Origin: Mytilus galloprovincialis
Taxonomy: Eukaryota; Mollusca; Bivalvia; Mytilida; Mytilidae
NCBI RefSeq assembly: GCF_965363235.1
Contig: NC_134844.1
Span: forward strand, 18,148,646 to 18,212,645
DNA length: 64,000 bases
Direction of reading: 5' to 3'
In this document: piece by piece, positions 1 through 10,905 of the stretch
Layout: every line of letters starts with the position of its first letter
Numbering within the stretch: the stretch's first letter is position 1
Program-made: the position numbers and the translations under genes
The notes under the pieces: model-generated
What the model saw: the letters and a program-made list of their open reading frames with translations, nothing else
Told to the model about the DNA's origin: nothing
Database searches by the model: none

Positions 1-56
1 CATACCTGAAAAACAGTAGGGACTTTGATAACTTTTGAATGTCGTAACGGTGATCT

Positions 57-336
57 TTAAGCTGGTACCTAACACTACAGGGAGATAACTCTGTAAAAAT
101 AGCTAAGCGTTTTAATTACGTTGTGTTGTTACGGAAATATAAAGCTTCTCAATGATCACAATTTGTGTTGGTCAAACTGCTATATAACCAGTGTATTTTT
201 TCTGTTAAAATGGTTGGTTCAATTTTTTTGAAATTTATATTTTTTTGTCCAAGGGACAAAGTAATACTTTATCAAAATTTTATGAAAACTAATCGAGCTT
301 AATTGATATTAGTGAAGGTGTTGGGTACCATCTTAA
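57..336 (+). mobile_element. MITE copy 1, 19-bp imperfect TIRs
   Basis: The left end TTAAGCTGGTACCTAACAC matches the reverse complement of the right end (TTAAGATGGTACCCAACAC) at 17 of 19 positions. No coding capacity is seen. A second copy of the same roughly 280-bp sequence lies inverted at about 4242-4513, sharing the segment around ACTACAGGGAGATAACTCTG. A non-autonomous DNA transposon is the simplest reading. Confidence 0.7.
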
Positions 337-2269
337 TTGTTTACATCTGTATCCCTGTGGGATATGAATAGTGGTGAGATTGTAAATCATACATCATCTA
401 CTTATTGTTATGTTAATGATTGTTTCATAATTGATTTTGATGAACTAATGCTTTGATCTATATTTATTTAATTCATTATTACATCATCATATAACATCTT
501 CATAATACAAAAACGATTGCAATGAAAATGAATCAACAGATATATGGACCATTACTCCTTTTACAACACTTGATACTGTTGAACTTAACAATAAACCACA
601 GATATCGCGTTAAATGTTGAGCTTGTTTGCCATCAATAAAGATTAAGCAGGTTTAGAAAACAACACAAATTTGATCCTACCTTTACTTGTCATCCTTTTT
701 AGTAATCTAAATTGAATAAAACATAATCGGCATGAATCTGTGCATTGAATATGAGTGTATGTAAATTTCTTGAAAGGAACTCATTGTACCACTCTCTGGG
801 GATACATTTTGTTTTATAAGCTGATGATATTGGTAAAAAAAATGTAATGATTTAATGTCTATATTTATTTGATTTACCATGTATTGTAAACGTTTATTAA
901 AAAATAAAGATTCATATAATTATGCCTTAAGGATGTTTGCTCCTGTGTTACAAAATAACAAGCTTTAAAATGACTGTTATCAATTAATTTTACCGTACTC
1001 CGCCACTAGTTTTCGTTTACGGTCACGCGGAAGGGTAAACAAGTTTTTATCGTGGTTTTCAAGGCACAATCGGGATGACAATTAATCAATATATATGAAG
1101 TTCTATTAAAAGCTTGTCCTTGTCGTGTAACATATGCATGATGACGTCACAGTCGTATGCATTGCCGTTGTAGTTAATGTAACTTCAATGGGTCAAAGGA
1201 AAAAAGAACTGACATCTGATCAGAAAAAGTGTTCTAAAGATGGATCGCACACTTCAAATGACGAGTGACTTTCCTGAAAGTTTCTTTAAATTTTGACTAC
1301 TGTTTTTCTTATTTTACAAGAGGGGACTGGACCGTAACCCTTGGCTAGCGAAGATATCTGCACATGAGGGTTGCAATTATTCTGCAGTTTTTAAAAATTT
1401 GTTTGTCAAGTCATCTTCGAGATTGACAAACAAATTTGGAATGTAAAGTCGTAGCATACTATCAATATGTCTCCCCTTTTCCAAAGGAGTGACAATAATA
1501 ATTTTGTTTTAATGACTGTGAACCGACAGAATAGGTCCAGCCTTGTTTCATAAAAAAAAAAATAAAAGATACAAGTGTCTATGGGAAGGGGCGGGATGAA
1601 AAATTGTACTTTATTAAATAACACTCTGAGAAAACTAATTATCCTCTGAAACTAGCTTTATCAAGATTCTTAATTGACAACATAAGTGCTATATTTGGAT
1701 CGTGGGAAATAACTGTGCTTCTCCTTTTGTTGACCTGTTCCTTCATTAATAAAAAGTTTACTCCATACAAGATCATATAAACATGAAAGAAGAAAAATTT
1801 ATTTTAACTTTACTTTATTTTATGTCGAAGATATGTAAATAATTCGAAATTGTGACTAGTTGAAACGTATCTATCCCATCGTGTTTGAGATAAAGGATAC
1901 AACATATACAGTTAATTTAGTCTCATATAGAGATGATTTTAGCTTCCTAATTGTGAAATATTCTTTTTGATGAATCAATATGTCAGGAGCGTCTACATAT
2001 GAAGTATATATCTCCTTGTTGATACTATATTCAAGTAATTGTTTTTTTATCAACATTTCCTCAATAACAGGTTGTTCCTTACAAGCAAGGTATAAAAAAT
2101 AGAGTTCTAAGTGGCGACGTTGGAGTCTTCGCTTCGTTTATTGTATGCACGCCATCGACTTGGATAACATGTGTATGGAATATCTTGTTCTCAAAAGACG
2201 ACTGATATGTTCCAATTGTCGTAACTGCAATCCAGTCACCTTTTTTTTTCTATAAAACCAGCCTTTCGA
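337..2269. other. Gene-free stretch
   Basis: No recognisable exon or repeat was found. It contains one palindromic TGACGTCA at 1142-1149 and one strong hairpin, listed separately. The short frames here are AT-rich and do not look like protein. Confidence 0.4.
1395..1437. repeat. Perfect 15-bp inverted repeat (hairpin)
   Basis: AAATTTGTTTGTCAA at 1395-1409 is the exact reverse complement of 1423-1437, with a 13-nt loop. It would form a strong stem in RNA or single-stranded DNA. No flanking gene explains it. Confidence 0.75.
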
Positions 2270-2480
2270 ATTATATTTTTATCACCGGGTTTGTACTTCC
2301 GGAAGCAACACGACGGATGTCACATATGGAGCAGGAGATGCTTTCCCTTTTGGAGTACCTGAGATCACTCCAGTTTTGATGGGGTTCGTGTTGCGCAGTA
2401 TGTTGTGTTTTATGTTGTGTAATGCTTAGTGTTATATGTTTGCTTTTTTATCCCTGGCGTTGTCTCTTTAATTTCGACTT
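2270..2480 (+). repeat. Dispersed repeat family R3, partial
   Basis: The segment with GGAAGCAACACGACGGATGT, then GGAGCACCTGAGATCACTCC-like sequence and GGGGTTCGTGTTGCGC matches, in reverse orientation, 18350-18665. The same family recurs at 26245-26400 and, more diverged, at 61980-62145. It is non-coding. Confidence 0.6.
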
Positions 2481-2689
2481 ATGAGTTTAAATATTCCTTC
2501 ATTTTATATTACTGATCTCATTAAGATAAATGTCTGTCAATAAATCATTCATAATGACGATGTTGGGGCCGCCGGATTCGTTTAATCATCTACATTAAGC
2601 GCAGTAATAAATTAGAAGAAACTATTACCTAACAGCTGTAACATGTGTAATACGAAGCCAAATAATCACGAAACGAACACATGCTCGTT

Positions 2690-2820
2690 ACAATGCTCTT
2701 TAACTTCAAAGTTTATTTGACCTTTTTAACTTTTTTGCTTTGAGCGTCAATGATGAGTCTTTTGTAGACGAAACGTGCGTCTGGTGCAAATAAAAAGAAA
2801 TAATCCTGATATATACATGT
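2690..2820 (+). repeat. Dispersed repeat family R1 (core GAGTCTTTTGTAGACGAAACG-like)
   Basis: It contains GAGCGTCAATGATGAGTC followed by TTTTGTAGACGAAACGTGCG. Related copies lie at 7128-7320 and 13352-13610 (minus) and at 16640-16860 and 27640-27850 (plus). Copies differ in length and divergence, as expected for a SINE- or MITE-like family. Confidence 0.65.
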
Positions 2821-3808
2821 ATAATGTTTTTGTTATGCACATACGACCAGTGTTTAATCATAACATTAACGGTATCAATTTGTATTTAACAGACTACCTT
2901 TAAGAACTAAATACTGAATACATTTATGTTTTTTTTATGTTTTGAATACTGCTAAGAACGCTCGACTAATGAAATGGCAGGACATGATTTTCAATTATTG
3001 CATGGATTTCTCGAGAAAAAAAAATGGATTTTTTTCTCACACCTTGTTTGGTGTTTAAACTATAGTGCACTCCTACATTGTTACCTTATATAAGTGAGTA
3101 CAATATATGACATTAATTTTGAAACAAATACATAAAATGGATATACAAATTTTCGATGTGAAAATGAGCATATGATACTATCTTACGAATACTTCATGGA
3201 TGTCATCAAGTAAACAATAAATTCCATAAATTCCCCTATCGATCTTTAGAACAGTAAGAATATTCAAAAATATCGAAAAGCCTTTTCAAAAACACATAGT
3301 GTATTTAATCATACATCAAAAAATTCAAAACACCAAAAATTTCATAGTCTTTATTCAAAGAAATAATTAAAAAAAACCAAAAAAAAAAAACCTAATAAGA
3401 ACGGTATAAAGATTCTAAAATTTCCAAACGTCTTTTTAAAATTTGTTTGAAAGCTTGCATGGATATTAACAATTTGTCTAATTGTGTGATCTAAACATAG
3501 TTAATTGAATACTTTGCATGTAGAATACATTAATTTAAAATCATAAAAGAAGGGCGAATGATACCAGAGGGACAGTCAAATATTTTTAAATTATAAGAAT
3601 TAATAACACCTGTTAAATATTTACATTAAAAAATGTTATGCATTATAGTTTCTATCGGAATACATTTTAATTCAATATTTTAAACGATTTTTCACAATAG
3701 ACTAGAAATACAAGACATGGAATCGTATTTTAAAAAGCGATACTCCTTTTCTTAACAAGTATTTTGCTTATTTGCTTTTTCATTTCGTTTGTGTGTTTAG
3801 TGATCTTT

Positions 3809-4193
3809 AATAGACAACTTTCGAGTTCGATGCATTTCCGTCAAATCTCTGGTTTTAGTGAACGTCATTTGTGCGTTTAGGGGCGTCGTCACTTCCATTC
3901 CAATGTTGAGCGAGTGGTTGGAAAACTATAATTCTATATTGTACGAATTATTCGGCAAATTGAATTCTCAAAATTGACAATCAGCATTGTTGTCATTAGG
4001 AAATTGTCATTGAGTACCTACTGAACAACCATTATTTCTAGTTTATCCTGCACAATGACGATCACTAAGACGCTTGATGAACGTTAATGGTGCAGGGATA
4101 AAGGCGATCCCCTCTATCTGGTATGGCGTCATAAAGGCGCGTATAATTGACGAGTTTTTTCCGGTGACGGATGAACTCGAAAGTGGTCTATTG
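3809..4193. mobile_element. MITE with TIR AATAGAC-ACTTTCGAGTTC
   Basis: The left end AATAGACAACTTTCGAGTTC matches the reverse complement of the right end (AATAGACCACTTTCGAGTTC). The interior of about 345 bp is non-coding. It lies immediately beside the second copy of the 280-bp MITE and downstream of the first BTB gene. Confidence 0.7.
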
Positions 4194-4241
4194 TAGTGTC
4201 AATGGTTAAAAGTATTTGTAAAATCTTTTTTTTTAATATAT

Positions 4242-4513
4242 TAGGTAACACCTTAACTAAAATTAACTTGGCTGTTTAATTTTCATAAAGTTTTGATAAA
4301 ATATATACTTTGACCCTTTGACTAAAATATCAAAACTACAAAAAAACTTGAACCAGACACATTATCGGAAAAAAATGGTTGGATATATAGCAGTTTGACA
4401 AACACTTATTTTGATCATTGAGAAGCTTCATATTTTTTAACAATACAATGTGATTAAAACGTTCAGCTGGTTCTACAGAGTTATCTCCCTGTAGTGTTAT
4501 GTACCACCTTAAA
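4242..4513 (-). mobile_element. MITE copy 2, abutting a BTB gene stop codon
   Basis: This is an inverted, diverged copy of the 57-336 element; it shares ACTACAGGGAGATAACTCTG and the AAGCTTCTCAATGATCA segment. Its outer TIR (TTAAGGTGGTACATAACAC on the minus strand) starts about 2 nt after the stop codon of the BTB gene, so the 3' UTR of that gene must begin within it. Confidence 0.7.
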
Positions 4514-4992
4514 TCACTTTAAGACACAGAATCGGGGACCGGTAGCTTTTCTAATTAATTTGAGTTTATCGCTGGCTTCAACAAACCTTCTGTCACTATT
4601 ACAATAATCACAATTAGGTTTTGAATTTACTTTCATCTCCTGAATGCATTGTTCAATTCGTACTTCCATCTCCTGAACGCGTTGGTCAGTTCGTAATTCC
4701 ATTTCTTTACACATTTTTAGGAATATCTCTGATTTTGTACCACCTGAAACATCACGGAACTTTAGGTTTTTTATAAACGCCTTATGGGAGAATTCTGATG
4801 CCTTTTCAATACATGCTGCTACATATTGTTGCAGATTGTAGAATTCAGCCGTCAAAATTTCATCAGTTAACTTTTTGTCACATTTATATTCCCTTTGTTC
4901 TACACATGCAGCCAATACCTCGTCTATTTTTGATAAAGTTGTATTAGTCTGGTACTCATGCGCCAATGTTAAAATAAGTAGAGCTGTTGATT
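4514..4992 (-). CDS. BTB protein A, exon 2
   Basis: It encodes residues 99-257. It opens with STALLILTLAHEYQ, the last helices of the BTB fold, and continues into an all-helical BACK-like tail. The stop codon TGA (minus strand) is at 4514-4516. The frame continues upstream of the first apparent TTG to the acceptor at 4993-4994. Confidence 0.85.
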
Positions 4993-5550
4993 CTGTAAAA
5001 CGATAAGATGATTATGACTTGGTGGTTTTTTATAAATTAAATATAAGCAAGTCTAATCAAGGGCAAAACCATATTATCTGAGATGTTAAAGAAATATTGA
5101 CAATTAAAGATGTCAATGTCTTAATTTGTCTCCTGGTAAATATGAAATAAAATGTTTCAGTAACTTATCACTTTTTAAAAAAGACCAAGAACAAAATTTA
5201 ATCACAAAATTTTACGAGGAACTTTATTATCAAAAAAAAAATATTAAAGTAATACCTTGTAATTCTAATCCATCAAAACCAGGTAATGTGTGTCTTAGAA
5301 AAAGAGCAAACGTAGTTGGGTCCTTATCTGGAAGTTCAATTTGCTGAGCGTCTTTTTCCTTAAAGTTTGCAGTGAGCATCGTCTGGAAAACTGGTGAAAC
5401 TTCCATTAAATCGTCTTTCTTGACAAAAATCTCTTTATCGCCAATTTTAATGGTTAAATCCTGTTTGTTAAACGGAGAGAGTGTAGTTTTGTGTGGTCTA
5501 ACATCCTCAGTTTCCACTCCTGTTCTCAATTTTTTGGATGTCCCTTCCAT
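4514..5550 (-). CDS. BTB/POZ domain protein A (two exons)
   Basis: Spliced gene. Exon 1 is 5256-5550 and exon 2 is 4514-4992. The 263-bp intron has donor CAAG|GTATTAC and acceptor TTTACAG|AATC, and the split codon gives Glu. The product is 257 residues. Residues about 30-100 show a BTB/POZ pattern: DLTIKIGDKEIFVKKDDL, SPVFQTML, FKEKDAQQIELPDKDPTTF. After the junction come LAHEYQ and a BACK-like helical region (ILTAEFYNLQQYVAACIEKA), then a Glu/Met-rich coiled stretch and a CDYC pair. BTB domains mediate dimerisation and often serve as Cullin-3 adaptors, but no MATH, Kelch or DNA-binding domain is visible, so the role is unknown. The ATG at 5550 was chosen because upstream in-frame codons are hydrophobic and not BTB-like; the frame extends upstream only to a GTG. 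It resembles the invertebrate BTB (bath-like) class. A paralogue lies at 16000-17993. Confidence 0.85.
5256..5550 (-). CDS. BTB protein A, exon 1
   Basis: It encodes residues 1-98 plus the first base of codon 99, covering the N-terminal half of the BTB fold. The exon ends at DGLELQ followed by the GTATTAC donor, the same point as in paralogue B (DGLILQ). This shared phase-1 junction supports common descent. Confidence 0.85.
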
Positions 5551-5607
5551 GAATATGAAAACTTCAAAGCAACCAAGATATCTACCAATAAACACAAAAA
5601 ATAACAC

Positions 5608-6159
5608 ATTCGGTAAGTAATTAATTTATTATAGGGAAGTATGAACATATTTAAGTTAACTTAGTAAAATGTTTCACTCGGTCCGCTTGACCTACATGTC
5701 AACAATATAACGTTAGAAAGCTTACATGTAGACAGTGAGTATTATGGACAACACCTTAATACAATTTATAATATTTATTGAACAAATTGCATCCCAGGTT
5801 CTTTGTTTTACAAAGGTCTATCTGAGCCGGATCATCCCTACCAGATCACCCCAGCTTGAGTGTCTTTGTTTTGAAACATTTTGTCGGGAAAGTCTTATCC
5901 ACAATAAAACTTAGAATTATTTATTGAGAAAGATACACCTTCAAAATTTATAAAGAAAAAATCCATTGTCTATGCTTGGATTAATCTCAAGACTTATAGC
6001 ATATCAACCCACGACAAATACCCCTACAACAGGACGACTGTATACCAACTCTCAGTCCTTTAACAATTAAAGGAAGCAAGATATTTAAAAAAAAATATAA
6101 TCGAAGTTTGGATTAAGAATAAAATTAATAATAAAAATTATAAATACCCAAAAACAAAA
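5608..6159. other. Gene-free stretch upstream of BTB gene A
   Basis: No exon, RNA gene or repeat was recognised. The promoter of the minus-strand BTB gene should lie here, but no clear core element stands out. Confidence 0.35.
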
Positions 6160-6595
6160 AGACTAACCCGCCAACAAGTTATTTGGGGAAATCAGTGGAT
6201 AAATTTTCAGGATAAACATTATTATTCCAAAATTGGATAGGTAGCAACATAATATACATAAATGATATCGTTGATGGATCTGAAAATATAACAGAAAGAT
6301 TTATTAGACAAAAGCTTTATAAAAAGACAAACTGGATTACTGAATTTTTAAAATTAAAAAAAGCTATACCAAAAGAATGGGTTAATATATTAGCTGAAAA
6401 ATGTCCAAGAACAACTAATGTACTAACAGATAATGTTGAGTATATTTATTACAATGATAACTTTAAACAAAATATATATAAATTAGAAACAAGTTAAATT
6501 TACAAAATATTATTAGAACAAGATAAAGAAATATCAATTGGCTATTACAAATGGAAGAGACTACTAAATTTTGAAAACATATAAAAAAAGCTCAA
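6160..6595 (+). pseudogene. L1-like LINE ORF2 C-terminal fragment, part 1
   Basis: Translated pieces match the region downstream of the reverse transcriptase in L1/Tx1-like ORF2 proteins: WGNQWINFQDK, then YINDIVDG, TNWITEFLKLKKAIPKEW and YYKWKRLL. A frameshift falls near 6230 and stop codons are present, so it is dead. The same protein resumes at 8637, so the two parts were once contiguous and are now separated by about 2 kb of inserted DNA. Confidence 0.7.
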
Positions 6596-7127
6596 AACAT
6601 ACTCAATAAAGGCAACAGTAGTATACCGCTGTTCAAACTCATTAATCCATGGACAAAAAACAAAATCGGGAAACGCATTAAATATAAGAGGAGAACAACG
6701 ACACAACACTACAATGTAACACACACAGAAACGGACCAAGCATCAGACAAAATCCCACGAGAATAACAAATATAACATCAAAACCAAATACATGAATTTG
6801 GGATAGACAAGTACCGTGACACGTCTTATCGCAATGTCAATTTACACTCAAAAATAAGAGAAAACAAACGCCGCAACGTTAAATTGTAACACACACAGAA
6901 ACGAACTATAATATAACAATGGCCATATTCCTGACTTGGTACAGAACATTTTTAAAGGAAAAAATGGTGGGTTGAACCTGGTTTTGTGGCATGCCAAACC
7001 TCCCTCTTTTATAGCCACGTGAAATATAACATTACAATGACATCTCAACACCACAGGACTACAATATAAATAAATTGGAGAACACAATTGACAAAGAAAC
7101 ACACGAACAACAGGCAACAAGTTCAAA

Positions 7128-7320
7128 ATTTTAATACGCCAGAAGTGCATTTTGTCCACACAAGATCTACTAGTGACGCCCAGATACAAAAGTTTGAAAG
7201 CCGAAACAAGCACGAAGTCGAACAGCATCGAGGACCAAAAGATAAAAAAAGTTGTGCCAAAAACGGCCAGGGTTTTCTGTTAGTTACCAGAACATCCCTA
7301 TTATTTAGAATAATTTATAC
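7128..7320 (-). repeat. Dispersed repeat family R1, diverged copy
   Basis: It contains AAGATCTACTAGTGACGCCC, AAAGTTGTGCCAAAAACGGC and CATCCCTATTATTTAGAATA, which line up with the R1 copy at 13352-13610. It lies within the Penelope-like insertion. The 93-residue plus-strand frame over it is not protein-like. Confidence 0.5.
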
Positions 7321-7481
7321 TTTTGTAAACAGTAAATTTATAAAATTACTATACAAAAGATGTACATGATGAAACTGAAGTATTAACTAATTACAGTAAA
7401 CAACTGAAATACATTACATAACCAGACATTTGCAAAACAAAATGTAGACACATCCGAATAAGTTTAAACCTCAACGCCAAG

Positions 7482-7572
7482 TGACGTCATATTTGAAATT
7501 GTAAAAAATGACAAAAAAATGACGTCATTTGAATTTGTAAAACAGATCATCAAAAAATGAAAAATGACGTCA
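7482..7572. promoter_or_regulatory. Cluster of three TGACGTCA palindromes
   Basis: Perfect cAMP-response-element palindromes occur at 7482-7489, 7520-7527 and 7565-7572. They sit in degenerate repeats of a roughly 40-bp unit (TGACGTCA followed by TTTGAA-TTTGTAAAA). They may be repeat units of the retroelement rather than a working enhancer. Confidence 0.45.
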
Positions 7573-7885
7573 CATTTAAATGAATAAGATAGACTTATGA
7601 TTGATTTAAGATAATATTTGAACTAAATACTGATATTGCATTTAATAACAATGCACATTAATACTTATTAATAGCAAACTAAGGTAGCAATTAACTATAT
7701 TATAAAGCTATGTCCGGTTTGTTTTGAATCTAACTTGAAACGTAAAATATCGTACTGATTACGTTGAACAAAATCAAATTTAATAAATGAATGCGGTGAT
7801 TAATATTCTTTACCATAACATATAAATATAATAGAAAAGACGTCACCACATTTGACAAAATCCGATCAGAATTATAAATATAACA

Positions 7886-8635
7886 TTAAACATTTAAACT
7901 AAATACATGAATTTGGGATAGACAAGTACCGTAACACATCTTATAGTAATGTGAATTCACACTCAGTAAAACAGTAACAATCGGAAATAAGTCACGTTTG
8001 GTAATTAAAAGATTAGACGACATAATGACAAACCACAATCTACCAGTGGTAAAAATGTCCTTAGCTAGTTTTGTCAAAGAGACATCGTATGGATCCACCA
8101 ATTCGTGATGGTGTCCATAAAATATACGGATTGTCAATTTTAATCTGTCCTCCTCATAACTTTGTTGAAGCAGTTTCTCCGTAAGGAGCACACTCCTGTA
8201 TATGAAGTCCGTATAGTGTGAACAAGCACGAGAATAACGTATCAATTGTGATATGTAAACACCATACGAAGGGGCAGAGGGTATGTTACTGCTGAGAAAT
8301 GGGAAATTGATAATTGGGAAGTTGAATTCGTCCCGTTTATGATAGATTTTCGTGTGAAGTCGTCCGTCTACGTCAATATTGAGGAAAAGATCAAGGTATG
8401 AAGCAGTCCTTCTAGTATCAGTAGTATCCTTAATTTCAAGTTCACTGGGATATATGAGATGTAGGTATTGGCTGAAATATGGGTTATTCAATGATAGAAC
8501 ATCATCAATATATCGGAAAGTAAAATTAAAGAATTTCGCAAGGTGCTTTTTCTTTTTGTCTTTTAGAAGGTTCTGAATGAATTCTGCTTCATACGAGTAC
8601 AAAAACAAACCAGCCAGCAGGGGTGCACAATTCAT
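7886..8635 (-). pseudogene. Reverse transcriptase, Penelope-like type, 5'-truncated
   Basis: The open frame is 249 residues. It starts at NCAPLLAGLFLYSYEAEF, corresponding to the region just before RT motif B/C, and keeps the catalytic FRYIDDVLS box. SYLDLFLNIDVDGRL, INFPFLSSNIPSAPSYGVYI and ISQLIRYSRACSHY follow. RYxDD is unlike the FADD box of most LINEs and fits the Penelope-like or a related class. The 5' half of the RT and any GIY-YIG endonuclease are missing, so it cannot be autonomous. Two shorter relatives are at 25690-26233 and 36430-36775, both also minus strand. The family assignment is from recognition only. Confidence 0.65.
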
Positions 8636-8636
8636 A

Positions 8637-9079
8637 ATTATTTGAAAGAAATTATATTAAAAATGTTCAGATGGAAACTATTACATTTTATTCTCTCAAA
8701 CAAAGTTTCATTAAAACAACGTAATTACTGTAATATAACAAAAGATTATGAACACTTTTTTTTTATTACATGCCACTTTCTTGATAAATTTTGGAAAGAA
8801 ATATTTAATCTGTTAGAAAAAGTTAAACTTTGGAAACACATTTTAACACTAAAACATTTGATTTGGGGTTACAAAATAAGTGATATAGAATAATATGATA
8901 TTATTTTTTTTCTTACAGTAATTATATTTTCAATTCACAAAATACACTATCTGTCAGAGTTTAGAACAAAGAATATAAATGTATTTTCTGTTTTTAAAAT
9001 TGAGCTGAGAAATAGGCTCGTTCTACAAAACAATTTTTTTAACCATGAAAGAAAAAGGAATAATAGGAAAAATATTTAG
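8637..9079 (+). pseudogene. L1-like LINE ORF2 C-terminal fragment, part 2
   Basis: MFRWKLLHFILSNKVSLKQ, then DYEHFFFITCHFLDKFWKEI and LTLKHLIWGYKISD match the zinc-knuckle-like C-terminus of L1/Tx1-like ORF2. One in-frame stop follows SDIE; the frame then continues (HYLSEFRTKNINVFSVFK) to a final TAG near 9079. It continues part 1 at 6160-6595. Confidence 0.75.
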
Positions 9080-10557
9080 GTGTATTTGATTTGTATGAAC
9101 CGATAACATGGTTATTAATGTTATCATTGTGTATTAATCAATTTATTATCTAATTTTGTATTTATTTATGATGCTTGATAGACACCACAACATTTATATA
9201 ATCTGGTACGAGGTATATACATTACAAACAAAACACAGCATAGTTGTTCTTTGATTACCGTAAGACTATCATTCTTTCAAATTATAGCTGTCTTACCTGA
9301 ATAATGATGTAGAAAAAGATAATTACAATCTTTTTCGATATTGATTAAAAATAACCGTTATCCGGAAACACATGAACACTGATAACTAGTTAGAAATCAT
9401 CCCAAACTCGGATTAACTATGAAATTCCGAAAATAACGGCAGATGATATAAATACTTTAATATAATTAGAATAGCATTATTTATCTATTGATGTTATATT
9501 TATAATATTTTTTAAACGACTTACAATATGCAGTTTATCTACCTGAAGAATCCCTGAACTGCTGGTAGTAATAAAACAGGGACCTTCACTGAGATAGATG
9601 TGTTAGTGGATTAATTGTTAACAGCGTGCAAAAAAAAAGATATTTCATAAGTCGTGTTTTTTAATTTAAGCAATAGATTACATACTATATCATCTGACGT
9701 TCTATATTATTCGCAAAGACCATATATTTTGTTTAATTTTTCATTAAATATTCTTATTTGTCAGTATGATTTGAGCACTTGTTTTCTTTTAGAAATATAC
9801 TAACATGTAGGTCAAAGATAAATTGTGACTCGGTTTATCGATTATCACAACATATGCATCGTCTTCAGCTAGATGTTTCGTTTAAATGCTTTCAAGTTTC
9901 ATCTCTTAATGGTAGAATACTACTTCTGAAATAGATCAAGTATGATCGCTCAATTTTACTAAAGTTTATTTAATATACATTGTAGTTAATAATTTCAAAA
10001 AATGTTTAATGGTTCCTTTATTCTTACATTTTTGACACGTTTTAGACGGAATTCTCCCGTGTTTGGAATAAAAATCACACACATATTATTTTTAACATAT
10101 GTCAAATCGACCTCATTCAATGATAGTTTGGTGATGCGGTTGCTATCAAATCGAATAAATCTATCCCATATCTTACCATATCATTCTAACCCCGATACCG
10201 ACTCATAGTCAACCAATATTTTCGTTTAAATAAAGAAGTAAAATAACAAAAATACCAAACTCCATGGAAAATTGTAACCGGAAAGTCACTATTGTTGTAT
10301 GACTTCAGAGTGAAATAAGCACTTTTATCTCGCTTGTTAAATTATCGGTTTTTATTTCACTGGTAAATCAATGTAGTTCATTGTAACCAATGTAATAATT
10401 TTTTATAATCTTAAGCTTTATCTCTTTGAAACAAGCAAATATGTCAAACAATGGCACATCAACAAAGGTTCACGGAAGAGCCTACATAAAACGCTATACA
10501 CTTATACACATCGGACATAGAAATTACCCTAATTGTCCTAATCCGAATCGAAATGAT
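9080..10557. other. Gene-free stretch
   Basis: The first 100 bp or so probably include the LINE 3' UTR. Beyond that no exon, RNA gene or recognisable repeat was found. A 68-residue frame at 10002-10208 has no recognisable features. Confidence 0.35.
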
Positions 10558-10703
10558 TAATGTAAGCTATACTTTATTGTAGATTTAACAAGAGTAGACA
10601 TTATCTTCGTCTTATTTTAGCCCTCACTTTCGCTCGGGCAAATATAATCACGAATATAATGCCTACCATGTTAAAACTTCAATAAAGTATAACTTGCATC
10701 AAT
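10558..10703. mobile_element. Foldback MITE with ~50-bp arms
   Basis: TATACTTTATTGTAGATTTAAC near the left end pairs with TATACTTTATTGAAGTTTTAAC (reverse complement of the right end), and the inner parts also pair (ACATTATCTTCG against GCATTATATTCG). The centre is short and contains CCCTCACTTTCGCTCGGGC. Confidence 0.65.
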
Positions 10704-10770
10704 TATTTCTTAAGTATAGCTGAGGTGTTGAAGGAATATTAGAAGAGAATGAAGATACAGAAAAACGTAA

Positions 10771-10905
10771 AGATTATGAGCTCTTTTCCATATTGGCCCT
10801 GGTATCATCCTGAGACTCCCATATAGGCCTCGAGAATTTAGCCGAGGGGCGATGTGGGTCGAGGGATGATACCAGAGCCAATATGGAAAAGACATGTTAT
10901 AATCT
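10771..10905. mobile_element. Foldback element with AGATTAT ends
   Basis: The ends AGATTAT and ATAATCT are perfect inverted copies. Inside, TCTTTTCCATATTGG and CTGGTATCATCC pair with GGATGATACCAG and CCAATATGGAAAAGA. The 135-bp element is non-coding; the minus frame over it is an artefact. Confidence 0.75.

Larger units (their letters stand above)
6596..8636 (-). mobile_element. Penelope-like retroelement fragment inserted in the LINE
   Basis: This roughly 2-kb insertion interrupts the L1-like fragment. Its minus-strand coding part (7886-8635) begins abruptly at NCAPLLA, inside the RT, as expected for a 5'-truncated insertion. Two diverged direct repeats, about 6747-6855 and 7855-7970, share ACATGAATTTGGGATAGACA. 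They may be LTR-like repeats of the kind reported for Penelope-like elements. The exact ends and target-site duplication were not resolved. Confidence 0.6.
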
